64,000 bases of DNA from DASUCS01 sp041166385 (GCA_041166385.1 JBEEFW010000059.1:32147-96146); one strand, 5' to 3'. Numbered from the stretch's first letter, positions 16,276 through 25,207 are shown. Program-made: numbers and translations. Notes: generated by a model from the letters alone, not told the origin.

Positions 16276-17453
16276 AGTCGCTGCAGGATCGTTCCGGTGC
16301 CGAGGCCACCGCCGCAGCACATCGTGACGAGCGCGTTGGTGCCGTCGGTGCGCTCGAGCTCGTGCAACGCCTTCGTGACGAGCACCGCGCCCGTCGAGCC
16401 GAGCGCGTGACCGAGCGCGATCGCACCGCCGTTCGGGTTCACCTTCTCGTGATCGGGACTGAGCTCGCGCTCCCACGCGAGCACGACCGACGCGAACGCC
16501 TCGTTGATCTCTGTGAGATCGATGTCGTCCATCGTCATGCCGGTGCGCTCGAGGAGGCGATGCGTGGCGTCGATCGGCCCGGTGAGCATGAGGACGGGAT
16601 CGCTGCCGACGAGGCACGTGTCGACGATGCGCGCACGCGGCCGCAAGCCGAGTGCTTCCGCCTTACCCCGCTTCATGACGAGCACGGCGGCGGCGGCGTC
16701 GGAGATCTGCGACGACGAGCCTGCGGTGTGCACACCGTCGGGACGCGCAACGGGCTTGAGCCCTGCGAGGCCTTCGAGCGATGTCTCGCGGAGCCCTTCG
16801 TCGCGCTCGACGCGATGTGTCGTGCCGGTCGGCTTGCCGTCGTCGCCCAGGTCGGGAGCGTCGACGCCGACGATCTGCGTGCCGAATCGGCCCTCGGCCC
16901 ACGCCCGCGCGGCGCGCGCTTGCGACTCAACACCGAGTTGATCGGTTTCGGCTCGCGTGATGCCCCACTTGTCGGCGATGCGCTCGGCTCCTTCGAACTG
17001 GGTGGTCCACTCGTACCGCGAGAAGTACGACTTCGGTACGGCCTTGCCGACGCCCTCGCCGAGGCTCGAACCCATCGGCACCCGGCTCATCAACTCGATG
17101 CCACACGCGACGGCGACATCGACGACGCCCGCGGCCACGAGGCTCGTCGCCATGTTGGTCGCCTGCTGCGACGAACCGCATTGGCTGTCGACGGTGGTCG
17201 CCGCCGCCGAGATCGGCAGACCGGCGGCCAGCCACGCGGTGCGGGTGATGTTGAACGCCTGCATGCCGACCTGGCTCACGCAGCCGCCGATGACCTGCTC
17301 GACCTGCGACGGATCGATGCCGGAGCGTTCGATCAGTTCCTTCTGTACGAGCGACAGCAGGTCGGCGGAGTGAAAGGTCGACAGGCCGCCACCGCGCCGG
17401 CCGATCGGGGAGCGGACGGCTTCGACGATCACCACTTCGTTCGCATCAGGCAT
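16272..17453 (-). CDS. fadA5: FadA5-like acetyl-CoA acetyltransferase (steroid thiolase)
   Basis: 393 residues with a complete degradative thiolase active site: Cys92 in TTVDSQCGSSQQA, EINEAFASVV, His349 in ALGHALGSTG and Cys379 in TMCCGGGLGTG. Segments VEQVIGGCVSQVG, LAGLKPV and GVHTAGSSSQISDAAAAVL match remembered FadA5 of M. tuberculosis, which removes acetyl- or propionyl-CoA from the sterol side chain. A TAGGCT -10 lies 6 bases before the ATG, so the mRNA may be leaderless. No clear KstR box was found before it. Confidence 0.85.
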   Translation of the reverse strand: MPDANEVVIVEAVRSPIGRRGGGLSTFHSADLLSLVQKELIERSGIDPSQVEQVIGGCVSQVGMQAFNITRTAWLAAGLPISAAATTVDSQCGSSQQATNMATSLVAAGVVDVAVACGIELMSRVPMGSSLGEGVGKAVPKSYFSRYEWTTQFEGAERIADKWGITRAETDQLGVESQARAARAWAEGRFGTQIVGVDAPDLGDDGKPTGTTHRVERDEGLRETSLEGLAGLKPVARPDGVHTAGSSSQISDAAAAVLVMKRGKAEALGLRPRARIVDTCLVGSDPVLMLTGPIDATHRLLERTGMTMDDIDLTEINEAFASVVLAWERELSPDHEKVNPNGGAIALGHALGSTGAVLVTKALHELERTDGTNALVTMCCGGGLGTGTILQRL

Positions 17454-17519
17454 GCAAGAAGCCTAGGAGGGCACGCCAACCGGCGCCCAAGTCAGCAGCG
17501 CGGTCCCCGCGCTCGGCGG

Positions 17520-17786
17520 TCAGCGGCGACGGCGCTTGTTGGTGACGCCGAGGGCCTGCAGGATGAACAACAGCGCGCAGGCGCCGACGAACGCGACGAG
17601 GATCGACCAGATACCGAAGTCGGTGATGCCTTCGTCGCCAGCTGCATTGAACAGCGCACCGCCGAGCACGCCCCCGAGCACGCCGACGGCCATCGTGCCG
17701 AGGCAGCCCCGCTTCTCCGAGCCAGTGGCCATGCGGGCCAACCCGCCCGCGAGCAGGCCGACCACGATCCATCCGATGATCCCCAC
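17520..17786 (-). CDS. GlsB/YeaQ/YmgE-family small membrane protein
   Basis: 88 residues from a GTG. Three hydrophobic Gly-rich segments (GIIGWIVVGLLAGGLARM, GTMAVGVLGGVLGGALF, IWSILVAFVGACALLFIL) and the basic tail NKRRRR are those of the transglycosylase-associated / GlsB/YeaQ/YmgE family, often stress-induced. Function is poorly known. TAGCTT at 17795-17800 (read on the minus strand) is 8 bases before the start, suggesting its own near-leaderless promoter. Confidence 0.85.
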   Translation of the reverse strand: MGIIGWIVVGLLAGGLARMATGSEKRGCLGTMAVGVLGGVLGGALFNAAGDEGITDFGIWSILVAFVGACALLFILQALGVTNKRRRR

Positions 17787-17806
17787 GGCCCCAGAAGCTA
17801 GGTCGG

Positions 17807-17986
17807 TTAGGCGGCGTCGTGCCTGCGGTCAGGCGTCACACGAGCCCGACGGCGGGCGAGTTGGAGGGCGGCGCGAGCGGCCGCAACGCCGCGCTTGCCG
17901 ACTTCCTTGGTGGTGGTGTCGAGCTGCCACTCGGGGTCGAGGGCCTCATTGGTGTTGGTGTCGAGCAGCTTGAGCTGTCGTTCCAT
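17807..17986 (-). CDS. small hypothetical protein of 59 residues
   Basis: ATG at 17986. The product starts MERQLKLLDTNTNEALDPEW, contains LDTTTKEVGKRGVAAARAAL and ends in an Arg-rich segment. The central part resembles short actinobacterial proteins with a LD-x-R/T-T-x-E-V/I-G-x-x-G-x-x-x-A-R core that I have seen annotated as hypothetical. No function can be given. Two GC-rich palindromes lie just upstream (18034-18082). Confidence 0.5.
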   Translation of the reverse strand: MERQLKLLDTNTNEALDPEWQLDTTTKEVGKRGVAAARAALQLARRRARVTPDRRHDAA

Positions 17987-18033
17987 GCCACCAGTGTCCC
18001 CAGGGGGTGTGACAGTGAGCCCGTCACCACCGG

Positions 18034-18082
18034 TTTGCCCGGGCAAAAGCGGCTACAGGGTGACGTGGTTTGCCCGGGCAAC
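18034..18082. promoter_or_regulatory. twin palindromes TTTGCCCGGGCAAA, spaced 35 bases
   Basis: TTTGCCCGGGCAAA at 18034-18047 and TTTGCCCGGGCAAC at 18069-18082, each preceded by GG. Their centres are 35 bases apart, a little over three helical turns. They sit upstream of the 59-residue gene and downstream of the amidase. They look like a paired operator; no regulator is identified. Confidence 0.5.
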
Positions 18083-18094
18083 GCAGGTAGGTGG

Positions 18095-19483
18095 TCAGAT
18101 GGGCGAGTCTGGCGCCACCAATGGCCAGGGACGCTCTTGCTCCACGATCCGGGCGAGGTCCAGCAGGAGGGCATCCTCGTGATGGCGGCCGATGATCTGG
18201 AGCCCGACCGGCAGGCCGTCGACGGTACCGGCCGGGATCGAGCACGCGGGGTTGCCGCAGATGTTGGCGGGGATCGTGAGCGCACCGTTGTTCTCGGGGC
18301 CGACACTGACGTCACCGACCATGGTGTTCAGCGTGACCTCGGCCGGATAGGCGATGTCGGGATTGGTGGCGCAGATCACGAAGTCGACCTGATCGAACAC
18401 GTCGGCCATCGTCTCGTTGGCGGCACGCCGATTGCGCTCGCTCGTGGCGGCCATCTCGAGGTTCATCATCCCCATCGCCATCTCGAGGCCGAACGCGATC
18501 TCGATCGAGAGGTCGTCCTTGCACGCGGGCCATTTGTCTCCGAGGTCGACGAGCAGTGTGGCGAGGTTGGCGATGGCCCACTCGAGCCCGAGGCCAGGCA
18601 TCTTCACCGGGATGTCGACGATCTGGAGCCCGGCGTCCTTGGCCAACGCCTCGCCCGCTTCGCGCACGGCCTCCTCGACCGCCGGGTTGACGATGGCCGA
18701 TCCGAGGTTCGGCGCGATCACGGCGCGCTTGCCGCTGAGGTCGTGGGTGCCGAGGTCGCGCTCCCAGCCTTCGATGCGCGGCAGCGAGTAGGGGTCGCGC
18801 GCATCGAACCCGTTGCACACGTCGTACCAACGCGCCGCGTCGCGCACGGATCGCGCCAGGCATCCGACGACGACCGTCAGGGGGCCGATCAACACTTCGG
18901 GTCCACGCGGGATGCGACCGGCCGTGCCCTTCATCCCGAACAGCCCGTTGAACCCAGCGGGGATGCGGATCGAGCCGCCCCCGTCGCCGCCGCTCGCGAT
19001 GGGGACGAGCCCACCCGCGACGGCCGCGGCCGAGCCGGCGGAGGATCCACCGGTGGTGCGCGTCTTGTCCCACGGGTTGCGGGTGACGCCGTGCAGTTTC
19101 GTGACGCTCACGTTCAGGCCACCGAACTCCGACGCGGTCGTCTGCCCGAACAGGTTGGCGCCGCCCGCGCGCAAGCGCTCGATCTGCGTCGAGTCGTGAT
19201 CGGCGACGCGATCGGCAAAGACAAGCGACGCTTCGGTGTACGGCCAGCCGGCGACCGGCTCGAGCTCCTTCACCGCGACCGGCAGGCCGCCGAACGGCAG
19301 CTGCACGTCGGCGCCAGCCGCGGCGGCGCGAGCGGCATCGACGTCGAGATGACAGAACGCGTTGAGCTCGCTCGCGTCGATCGCGGTCAAGCAGGCGTCG
19401 AGCTCCTCGACCGGACTCCGATCGCCGGAGCGGAATGCGTCGACGAGCGAACAGGCGTCATCAAGCCAAGGTGTGGTTTCCAT
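18095..19483 (-). CDS. amidase signature family hydrolase
   Basis: 462 residues from ATG 19483. The Ser-cisSer-Lys triad is visible: Lys72 in PVAVKELE, Ser147 in TTGGSSAGS and Ser171 in GGDGGGSIRIPAG, with spacing identical to the family (75 and 24 residues). GLFGMKGTAGRIPRG and VGLQIIGRHHED near the end are also typical. Such enzymes hydrolyse amides, including aryl amides, but substrate cannot be read from the sequence. It is monocistronic; a half KstR-like box lies directly before the start. Confidence 0.88.
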   Translation of the reverse strand: METTPWLDDACSLVDAFRSGDRSPVEELDACLTAIDASELNAFCHLDVDAARAAAAGADVQLPFGGLPVAVKELEPVAGWPYTEASLVFADRVADHDSTQIERLRAGGANLFGQTTASEFGGLNVSVTKLHGVTRNPWDKTRTTGGSSAGSAAAVAGGLVPIASGGDGGGSIRIPAGFNGLFGMKGTAGRIPRGPEVLIGPLTVVVGCLARSVRDAARWYDVCNGFDARDPYSLPRIEGWERDLGTHDLSGKRAVIAPNLGSAIVNPAVEEAVREAGEALAKDAGLQIVDIPVKMPGLGLEWAIANLATLLVDLGDKWPACKDDLSIEIAFGLEMAMGMMNLEMAATSERNRRAANETMADVFDQVDFVICATNPDIAYPAEVTLNTMVGDVSVGPENNGALTIPANICGNPACSIPAGTVDGLPVGLQIIGRHHEDALLLDLARIVEQERPWPLVAPDSPI

Positions 19484-19497
19484 CCATACACGTTCTA
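19484..19497. promoter_or_regulatory. half-conserved KstR-like box before the amidase
   Basis: Read on the minus strand TAGAACGTGTATGG keeps T-AAC-GT but not the second half (GTA and final G). It abuts the amidase ATG and contains a possible -10 TAGAAC 8 bases from it. It may simply be a promoter. Confidence 0.3.
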
Positions 19498-19578
19498 GGG
19501 CCGTGCGGGCCTTCCCTCCCAGACGAGTGCGCTGACGAGTTCGGCTCGGCTCCGGGACCCCGTATGGTTCTCGGCCGA

Positions 19579-20412
19579 ATGGACGCCAGGAAGTTCCTCG
19601 GCCTCGAGGCCACGCACAATCCGCACCGCTGGGTACTCCCGATCGAGCCCCGGGTGTGCACCGGTGGCAACTTCCTGTTCGGCGGCTGCGGCCTCGGCGC
19701 GGCAATCGCGGCGCTCGAGGGCACCACGGAGCGACCGGTCGTGTGGGCAGCCGCGCAATATCTCTCCTACGCACGACCACCCGAAGTCATGGACATCGAC
19801 GTGACGATCGCCGTCAATGGCAACAACACGACGCAGGCCCGAGCGGTCGCGCATGTCGTGGATCGCGAGATCCTCACCGTCAACGCTGCCCTCGGGCGGC
19901 GGGAGCTCGATCGCGAGGGGCAATGGGAGCCGATGCCGGACGTGCCGTCGCCGGCGGAGTGCGAGCCGCGCCGCTTCCGCAATCCGAGCGACGACTCGAT
20001 CATGCAGCGTCTCGACATGCGCCTGGCGCTCGGGCACGACTTCGCGGACTTCGACGGAACGCCCGGCACGGGTCGGTCGGCGTTGTGGGCGCGTTTGCCC
20101 GACGAGCTCGAGATGTCGGCGGCGACACTGGCCATCCTCGGCGACTACGTGCCGTTCGGGGTCGGTCAAGCGTTGGGACAGATGGCGGGCGGCAACAGCC
20201 TCGACAACACATTGCGCGTGTCGCGGCTCGTGCCGACGGAGTGGGTGCTGCTCGACATCCAGGTGCATGCGATCCAGCACGGCTTCGGTCACGGGCTCGT
20301 GCACCTGTGGGCCGAGGACGGCACCCTGCTCGCAATCGCGAGCCAGTCGTGCATCGTGCGCTACTGGCGCGAAGAACATCGGGCTGCGTTCCTCGCGGCC
20401 AAGGAGGACTGA
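19579..20412 (+). CDS. TesB-type acyl-CoA thioesterase (double hotdog)
   Basis: 277 residues. FLGLEATHNPHRWVLPIEPRVCTGGNFLFGGCGLGAAIAALE at the N-terminus and the C-terminal WVLLDIQVHAIQHGFGHGLVHLWAEDGTLLAIASQSCIVR correspond to the two hotdog halves of TesB/acyl-CoA thioesterase II. Substrate preference is unknown. ATG 19579 is preferred over an in-frame ATG 15 bases upstream, because that one lies inside a TATGGT -10 that would start transcription just before 19579. The next gene follows after 3 bases with a good ribosome site, so both form an operon. Confidence 0.85.
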   Translation: MDARKFLGLEATHNPHRWVLPIEPRVCTGGNFLFGGCGLGAAIAALEGTTERPVVWAAAQYLSYARPPEVMDIDVTIAVNGNNTTQARAVAHVVDREILTVNAALGRRELDREGQWEPMPDVPSPAECEPRRFRNPSDDSIMQRLDMRLALGHDFADFDGTPGTGRSALWARLPDELEMSAATLAILGDYVPFGVGQALGQMAGGNSLDNTLRVSRLVPTEWVLLDIQVHAIQHGFGHGLVHLWAEDGTLLAIASQSCIVRYWREEHRAAFLAAKED

Positions 20413-20415
20413 CAC

Positions 20416-21375
20416 GTGGAGCAGCGCTACGGCATCACGGTGCCGTTGTCGGGCAAGTCGTTCAACGAGCAGCGCGACTGGATCATCGAGCTGGCCGATC
20501 TCGGCTACACGGATGTGTGGTCGGCGGAGGTCGACAACGTCGACGCGTTCACGCCACTGGTCCTCGCCTCACAGTGGGCGCCGTCGTTGCGGCTGGGTAC
20601 GGCGATCGTCCCCGTGTACACACGCGGCCCCGCCTTGATCGCACAGTCCGCGGCGAGCGTGTCGATGGCGAGCGCCGGCAACTTCGTTCTCGGCATAGGG
20701 GCGTCGTCGAACGTGATCGTCGAGCGATGGAACGCGGTGCCGTTCGAACGTCCCTACCAGCGCGTGCGCGACACGTTGCGCTTCGTGCGCGCCGCACTGA
20801 CCGGCGAGAAGATCAAGGAGGACTACGAGACGTTCAGCATCAACGGCTTCCGGTTGACGACGCCGCCGAGCCATCCGGTGCCGATCCTCGTGGCCGCGCT
20901 GCGCCCGGGGATGCTGCGGCTCGCCGGTCGCGAGGGCGACGGTGCCATCATCAACTGGCTGTCGCCCGACGATGTGAGCACGGTCGTGCCCTACGTGCAC
21001 GAGGGTGGCGCCGACAAGGAAGTCGTGGCGCGGATCTTCGTGCTCCTCACGGAGGACGCCGACATGGCGCGCGGCATTGGGCGGTCGATGATCGCGGCCT
21101 ACCTCAATGTGCCGGTCTACGCCGCGTTCCATGAATGGCTCGGCCGTGGCGAGGTCCTCGGTCCGATGTGGGATGCGTGGAAGGCGGGCGACCGCAAGGG
21201 CGCGCTCGCCACGATCCCCGACTCCGTCGTCGACGAGCTCATCGTGCACGGGCCGCCGGAACATTGTCGTGAGGTGATCCAGCGCTACATCGACAACGGC
21301 GTGACGACCCCGGCGCCTGCCATCGTCCCCTTCGGCGACCCCCAAGAGGCCTACCGAGCCCTCGCTCCCCGCTGA
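20416..21375 (+). CDS. LLM-class (F420-type) oxidoreductase
   Basis: 319 residues from a GTG, with AAGGAGG 8 bases upstream. Bacterial luciferase-like TIM barrel: YGITVPLSGKSFNEQ, LGYTDVWSAEVDNVDAFTPL, LRLGTAIVPVYTRGPALIAQSAAS, GNFVLGIGASSNVIVERW and PILVAALRPGMLRLAGREGDGAI. Actinobacterial members usually use coenzyme F420 in hydride transfers. No specific substrate can be assigned. It is translated with the TesB-like gene, hinting at acyl-CoA or lipid metabolism. Confidence 0.88.
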   Translation: MEQRYGITVPLSGKSFNEQRDWIIELADLGYTDVWSAEVDNVDAFTPLVLASQWAPSLRLGTAIVPVYTRGPALIAQSAASVSMASAGNFVLGIGASSNVIVERWNAVPFERPYQRVRDTLRFVRAALTGEKIKEDYETFSINGFRLTTPPSHPVPILVAALRPGMLRLAGREGDGAIINWLSPDDVSTVVPYVHEGGADKEVVARIFVLLTEDADMARGIGRSMIAAYLNVPVYAAFHEWLGRGEVLGPMWDAWKAGDRKGALATIPDSVVDELIVHGPPEHCREVIQRYIDNGVTTPAPAIVPFGDPQEAYRALAPR

Positions 21376-21383
21376 CCCCTTCC

Positions 21384-21431
21384 AATTCCCATGCATACGC
21401 ACACATTTCTGTGTGCGTATGCATGGGATTT
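21384..21431. repeat. 48-base hairpin, copy 2
   Basis: 22-base arms at 21384-21405 and 21410-21431 with TTTC loop and one mismatch. Left arm begins AATTCCCATGCATACG and ends CACACA. It lies between the convergent LLM and ankyrin genes. Same architecture as the copies at 6904, 42489 and 63772 but a different arm core. Confidence 0.9.
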
Positions 21432-21433
21432 CG

Positions 21434-21916
21434 TCAGGTGACGCCGGTGATCTTCGGGTCGGCGCCGAACTCGAGGAGCAGGTCGCGCAAGTCGGTCTGG
21501 CTGGTCATCTCTGCTTCGTCGAGCGCCGTGTAGCCCTTCTGCTGCTGGCCGTTCACGGGCGCGCCCCGCTCGAGCAACAGCCGGCACAACTCGGTGTTGT
21601 GCGCCGCCGCCGCGCTGTGGAGCGGTTGCACGAGCATGTCGTTGCGGGCAACGGCGGCCGGATCGGCGCCGGCATCGAGCAAGACGCGCGCCGTCTCGGT
21701 CGTGCCGAGGAACGCGGCAAGGTGCAGCACCGTGAAGCCGTCGGAGCTCCACGCGTTGGCGAGACCTGGGTCGGCGGCGAGCAGCTCCGACACGCGATCA
21801 GTGCGCCCGAGCGCCGCGGCTTCGAAGACGTCGAGCTCGGTAGTGGCGGCGAGGATGGCGTCGACATCGGCCTGGCGACGTTCGTACAGCGCCTGCATCA
21901 ATGGGCTGACCGTCAT
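21434..21916 (-). CDS. ankyrin repeat protein
   Basis: 160 residues containing about four ankyrin repeats (GFTVLHLAAFLGTTETARVLLDAGADP, QPLHSAAAAHNTELCRLLLERGAPVN, KGYTALDEAEMTSQTDLRDLLLEFGADP). No signal peptide, so a cytosolic binding protein is likely; partner unknown. A TACGGT -10 lies exactly 7 bases before the ATG, so its mRNA is probably leaderless. Confidence 0.85.
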   Translation of the reverse strand: MTVSPLMQALYERRQADVDAILAATTELDVFEAAALGRTDRVSELLAADPGLANAWSSDGFTVLHLAAFLGTTETARVLLDAGADPAAVARNDMLVQPLHSAAAAHNTELCRLLLERGAPVNGQQQKGYTALDEAEMTSQTDLRDLLLEFGADPKITGVT

Positions 21917-21954
21917 GGTTGGAACCGTACACCTGTTCGGCTACATTCGCCGAC
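21917..21954. promoter_or_regulatory. divergent leaderless promoters, ankyrin gene and alkB-like gene
   Basis: Minus strand: TACGGT (21929 to 21924) then 7 bases to the ATG at 21916. Plus strand: TACATT (21942-21947) then 7 bases to the GTG at 21955. Both spacings put the transcription start at or one base from the start codon. Confidence 0.55.
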
Positions 21955-22557
21955 GTGCACCTGGCGTTCCAAGGCACCCTCCTCGGCGCCGCTGAGCCCG
22001 CGATCGACCGATCGTTCCGTCGCGCGCAGCGGCTGGAGTTGGCGAATGGCGCGTGGGTCGACCACGTGCCTGGGTGGCTGACGGGCGCCGACGAGTTGTT
22101 CGGCGACGTCGTCGACGTCGTTGAGTGGCAGAGCCCCATCGTGCGCATGTGGGACAAGCAGCTGCAGCAGCCGCGTCTGAACGGCTCGCTTGCCGTCGCC
22201 GATCGGCCAGCGATCGTCGAGGACATGCGCGCCGCGTTGTCCGACCGGTACGAGATCGAGTTTCGGGCGATCGGCGCAAACCTCTACCGCGACGGGCGCG
22301 ACAGCGTGGCCTGGCACGGTGACCGCGTGGCCCGCACGTTGCCTGAGGCGACGATCGCCATCGTGTCCCTCGGCGGTTCCCGCCGCTTCCTGTTGCGACC
22401 GACGGGCGGCGGCCGCTCCGTGCGATTCGAGCTCGCGTCGGGAGATCTGTTCGCGATGGGCGGTACGTGCCAGCGCACGTGGCAGCACTCGGTGCCCAAG
22501 GTCGCGCACGCCGACCCGCGCATCTCGCTCACGTTCCGTCACCGCTACGACGACTGA
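21955..22557 (+). CDS. AlkB-like 2-oxoglutarate/Fe(II) dioxygenase
   Basis: 200 residues from GTG 21955, chosen because the promoter would make the mRNA start there and because family members start near LAFQGTLLG. Iron ligands His121 and Asp123 (AWHGD) and His178 (WQHSVP), and Arg189 in PRISLTFR for 2-oxoglutarate, fit AlkB. Members reverse N-alkyl lesions in nucleic acids or act on RNA or protein; this one resembles the bacterial group with HVPGW and an SLGGSRRFLLRP strand. No ada or alkA neighbour is present. Confidence 0.85.
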   Translation: MHLAFQGTLLGAAEPAIDRSFRRAQRLELANGAWVDHVPGWLTGADELFGDVVDVVEWQSPIVRMWDKQLQQPRLNGSLAVADRPAIVEDMRAALSDRYEIEFRAIGANLYRDGRDSVAWHGDRVARTLPEATIAIVSLGGSRRFLLRPTGGGRSVRFELASGDLFAMGGTCQRTWQHSVPKVAHADPRISLTFRHRYDD

Positions 22558-22572
22558 GACAAACTCAGGGGC

Positions 22573-23700
22573 ATGAAGCCCCTGCGCGCTGCGTTCATCG
22601 CGTTCGGGTTCTTCTGGGGCACGTGGGCCGTCGCGGCGCTCGACGTGCAGCGGTTCCTGGAGTTCAGTGATGCGCAGCTCGGCTTGCTACTCGCGTCCAC
22701 GGTGTTCGGCGGTGTGTTCTCGAATGTCGCGGGCGGTGTGCTCGCGGAGCGGCACGGCACGCGCCGCACGCTCGCGACGTCGCTGCTCGTGTGGGCCGTC
22801 CTACTCGCGCTCCTGGCGGCGGTCACCAACCGAGCGGGGTTCTGTGCGCTCTTCGTGCTCACGGTTTCCGGGGGCGGGATGGTCGACGTCACGATGAACG
22901 TGGCGTGCACCGCGGCCGTCGGCTCCTCGCCGAGGCGGATGTTGCGTATGCACTCGCTGTTCAATGCGGGTGCCGTCATCGGCGCGGCGGCGGCAGGCGT
23001 TGTGCTGGGCCAGGACATCTCGTTCCGCGCGTTGTGGGCCGCGATGAGCGTCATCGCGATCGTGCTCTCGATCTGGGTCCGCCGCACGGACATGCCTGCG
23101 GGTGAGAAAGGCGAGCACTACACGGTGCGCGAAGGGTTGGCGGCGCTGCGGAAGGAGGGCCTGGTGACACTCGCGATCGCGTTCGCGATCGGTGCGATGG
23201 TCGAGGGCGGCATCGACACCTGGGGGGTCTTGTTCCTGCGCGCGCACCTGGGGCTGGCGGTGGCCGCCGGCGCCGGCGCGTACGTGGCCGGGCAGACACT
23301 CGCGACGACGGCGCGCAACATGCTCGGGTGGACGGCCGAGCACGTCGGCGAGCGTCGGGGGGCGCAACTCGGACTTCTCCTCGCGGGAGCTGGACTGCTG
23401 CTCGAGGCGGCGTCGACGTCAAGCGTGCCGGCGTCGATCGGGCTCGGCGCGGCGGCCGTTGGAGCCGCCGTGTACTGGCCGCTGCTGCTGTCGTATGCGA
23501 GCCAAGGCGCCGAGCGTCCCGGCGTCATCGTCGGCGGACTGAGTGCCGCGGGCTACGTCGGGTTCCTCGCGGGGCCGCCGCTCGTCGGCTGGGTCGCAGA
23601 GCTCACCGATCTGCGGTGGGGGCTGGCGTTCCTCGGCGCGGCGTCGCTGGCGGGCGCGACCGTCCGGCTGCGCGTACGGACGCCGCAAGAAGTCAGTTGA
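22573..23700 (+). CDS. MFS transporter
   Basis: 375 residues, short for an MFS protein but with about 11-12 hydrophobic segments. The first-loop motif is VLAERHGTRRTLATSLLVW, and the second half repeats the pattern (GWTAEHVGERRGAQLGLLLAGAGLLLEA). FALFN-like MHSLFNAGAVIGAAAAGVVLG resembles fucose/YbjJ-type permeases. Substrate unknown. AGGGGC precedes the ATG. Its last 8 bases overlap the convergent GT39 gene. Confidence 0.85.
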   Translation: MKPLRAAFIAFGFFWGTWAVAALDVQRFLEFSDAQLGLLLASTVFGGVFSNVAGGVLAERHGTRRTLATSLLVWAVLLALLAAVTNRAGFCALFVLTVSGGGMVDVTMNVACTAAVGSSPRRMLRMHSLFNAGAVIGAAAAGVVLGQDISFRALWAAMSVIAIVLSIWVRRTDMPAGEKGEHYTVREGLAALRKEGLVTLAIAFAIGAMVEGGIDTWGVLFLRAHLGLAVAAGAGAYVAGQTLATTARNMLGWTAEHVGERRGAQLGLLLAGAGLLLEAASTSSVPASIGLGAAAVGAAVYWPLLLSYASQGAERPGVIVGGLSAAGYVGFLAGPPLVGWVAELTDLRWGLAFLGAASLAGATVRLRVRTPQEVS

Positions 23701-25207
23701 ACTGCTTGAGCTTCGGCCAGATCACCGACCACGGCACCTGCTGGCCGCGGCAGATCACGATCTCGGCGCCGAACTCCTTGTTGTGGATTCCTTCGTCGTT
23801 GGTGACCTTGCCCGCGAGTTGGATGTCGGAGAAGAACGGTGTGAGCTCGGATCGCGCGAACCCGACCGCAATGACCGTTCCGTTCTCGTGCGCAGGCCCG
23901 AAGCCCCACAACCAGTAGCTGTTCTGTCGGGCGATCGGTTGCGGCACGTCGAGCGATGATCGCCAGAACTCGATCGCGCCCGCCTCGCTGTAGTTCTCGG
24001 TGAGGATCGTGAGCTGCGCCTGCTCCTCGGCCGGCAGTGCGTGCGCGACGTCGGCCACCTGCTGCGCCATCTCGTCCCACCCGACCATCTCGCCGAGCTC
24101 GGAGTTCTGATCGACGATGAACCTTGCGGCCGGGGAGTCGGATGGCACGAGTGGGAGTGCGAACGGCACCGAGGTGACTCCCGCGATGGCGAGGACGGCG
24201 ACGTACGTGCGCAGCGAGTGCTTCCCGATCGACTCGAGCCGCACGCTCCCGGCCGCGAACAGCGCGGGGTACCACGAGCCGACGTAGTACGCCTTGCCCC
24301 GCAGCAGGAACAGGAGCACGAGCACGACGAGGTAACCCGCGCCCAGCGCACGGAAGCGGCGCGCGTCGTCCGAGCGGAGCAGCCAGAGCAAGCCCGGTAC
24401 CCAGATGACCGCGAGGAGCGGCCCGAGCAGTACGAGTTGGAACGGGAAGTAGAGAATGGGATTGCTGATGTCGTCGGTGTGCGACTGGAGGCTGCGCAGG
24501 AACTCGATGGTGGGCCAGTCGTAGTTGGCCTGCCACAACAGATACGGCACCATCGCCGCACCCGCGATGGCGACTCCACCGAGGACCCAGCGGCTGCGGA
24601 GCAGCGAGCGGTCCTGGGTGAAGAGCAGTCCACCGACGATGCCGACGCCCCAGAACAGCATCGTGTTCTTGTTCAGCAGTCCGACGCCAGCAATGACGCC
24701 GAGGACCAGCCACAGTCGTTCGTCGCGCGTGCGCAGCAGGCGAGTGAAGACCAGCAGGCCGATCGACCAGAGCAGGATGTCGACCGTGACGGTGGACGTG
24801 AAGTGCGACGTGGTGAGGAACATGGGCGCCACCGCAATGCCCATCGCCGCGATCACCTGAGCGGTGCGACCGCCGCCGAGCTCGCGGGCCAACAGCGCGC
24901 CGACCAGGACGAGCCCTCCCGCCAGGAAGGCAGGAATCGTGTGCATCCCCACTTGCGACGAGCCGAACAGGATGTCGCCGATGCGATAGAGCAACGGCGT
25001 GATCGGTGGATGGTCGACGTAGCCCCAGTCGAGACGGCGACCGCCGGCGAGGTAATAGAACTCGTCGCGATGAATGCCCCAAACTCCGGCGATCGCGAGG
25101 AAGAACGCGGTCTTGGCCGCGGCAACGAGGAACACCGCACGCGCGACCGGCGCGAGGTCCGACGTCTGCGTTGCGGTGCGACGCTCGATCGTTGCCGTCG
25201 CGGTCAC
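23693..25207 (-). CDS. GT39/PMT-family membrane glycosyltransferase (ArnT-like)
   Basis: 504 residues from a GTG overlapping the TetR stop as GTGA. First loop IHRDEFYYLAGGRRLDWGYVDHPPITPLL holds the DE and DHPP motifs of the dolichyl/undecaprenyl-phosphate-sugar dependent GT39 superfamily. About eleven hydrophobic helices follow, with an outer C-terminal domain from about residue 370. Such enzymes transfer a sugar from a polyprenyl phosphate to lipid or protein outside the membrane. It is cotranscribed with a TetR regulator, unusual for housekeeping glycosylation. Confidence 0.85.
   Translation of the reverse strand: MTATATIERRTATQTSDLAPVARAVFLVAAAKTAFFLAIAGVWGIHRDEFYYLAGGRRLDWGYVDHPPITPLLYRIGDILFGSSQVGMHTIPAFLAGGLVLVGALLARELGGGRTAQVIAAMGIAVAPMFLTTSHFTSTVTVDILLWSIGLLVFTRLLRTRDERLWLVLGVIAGVGLLNKNTMLFWGVGIVGGLLFTQDRSLLRSRWVLGGVAIAGAAMVPYLLWQANYDWPTIEFLRSLQSHTDDISNPILYFPFQLVLLGPLLAVIWVPGLLWLLRSDDARRFRALGAGYLVVLVLLFLLRGKAYYVGSWYPALFAAGSVRLESIGKHSLRTYVAVLAIAGVTSVPFALPLVPSDSPAARFIVDQNSELGEMVGWDEMAQQVADVAHALPAEEQAQLTILTENYSEAGAIEFWRSSLDVPQPIARQNSYWLWGFGPAHENGTVIAVGFARSELTPFFSDIQLAGKVTNDEGIHNKEFGAEIVICRGQQVPWSVIWPKLKQFN

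Noticed and set aside
16269..17801. Long plus-strand frame opposite the FadA5-like gene
   Set aside because: The minus-strand frame has a full thiolase active site; the plus-strand translation is low complexity and matches no family.
19484..19497. Full KstR box before the amidase
   Set aside because: Only one half-site is conserved (TNNAAC); the other half reads GTATGG, so it is listed at low confidence only.
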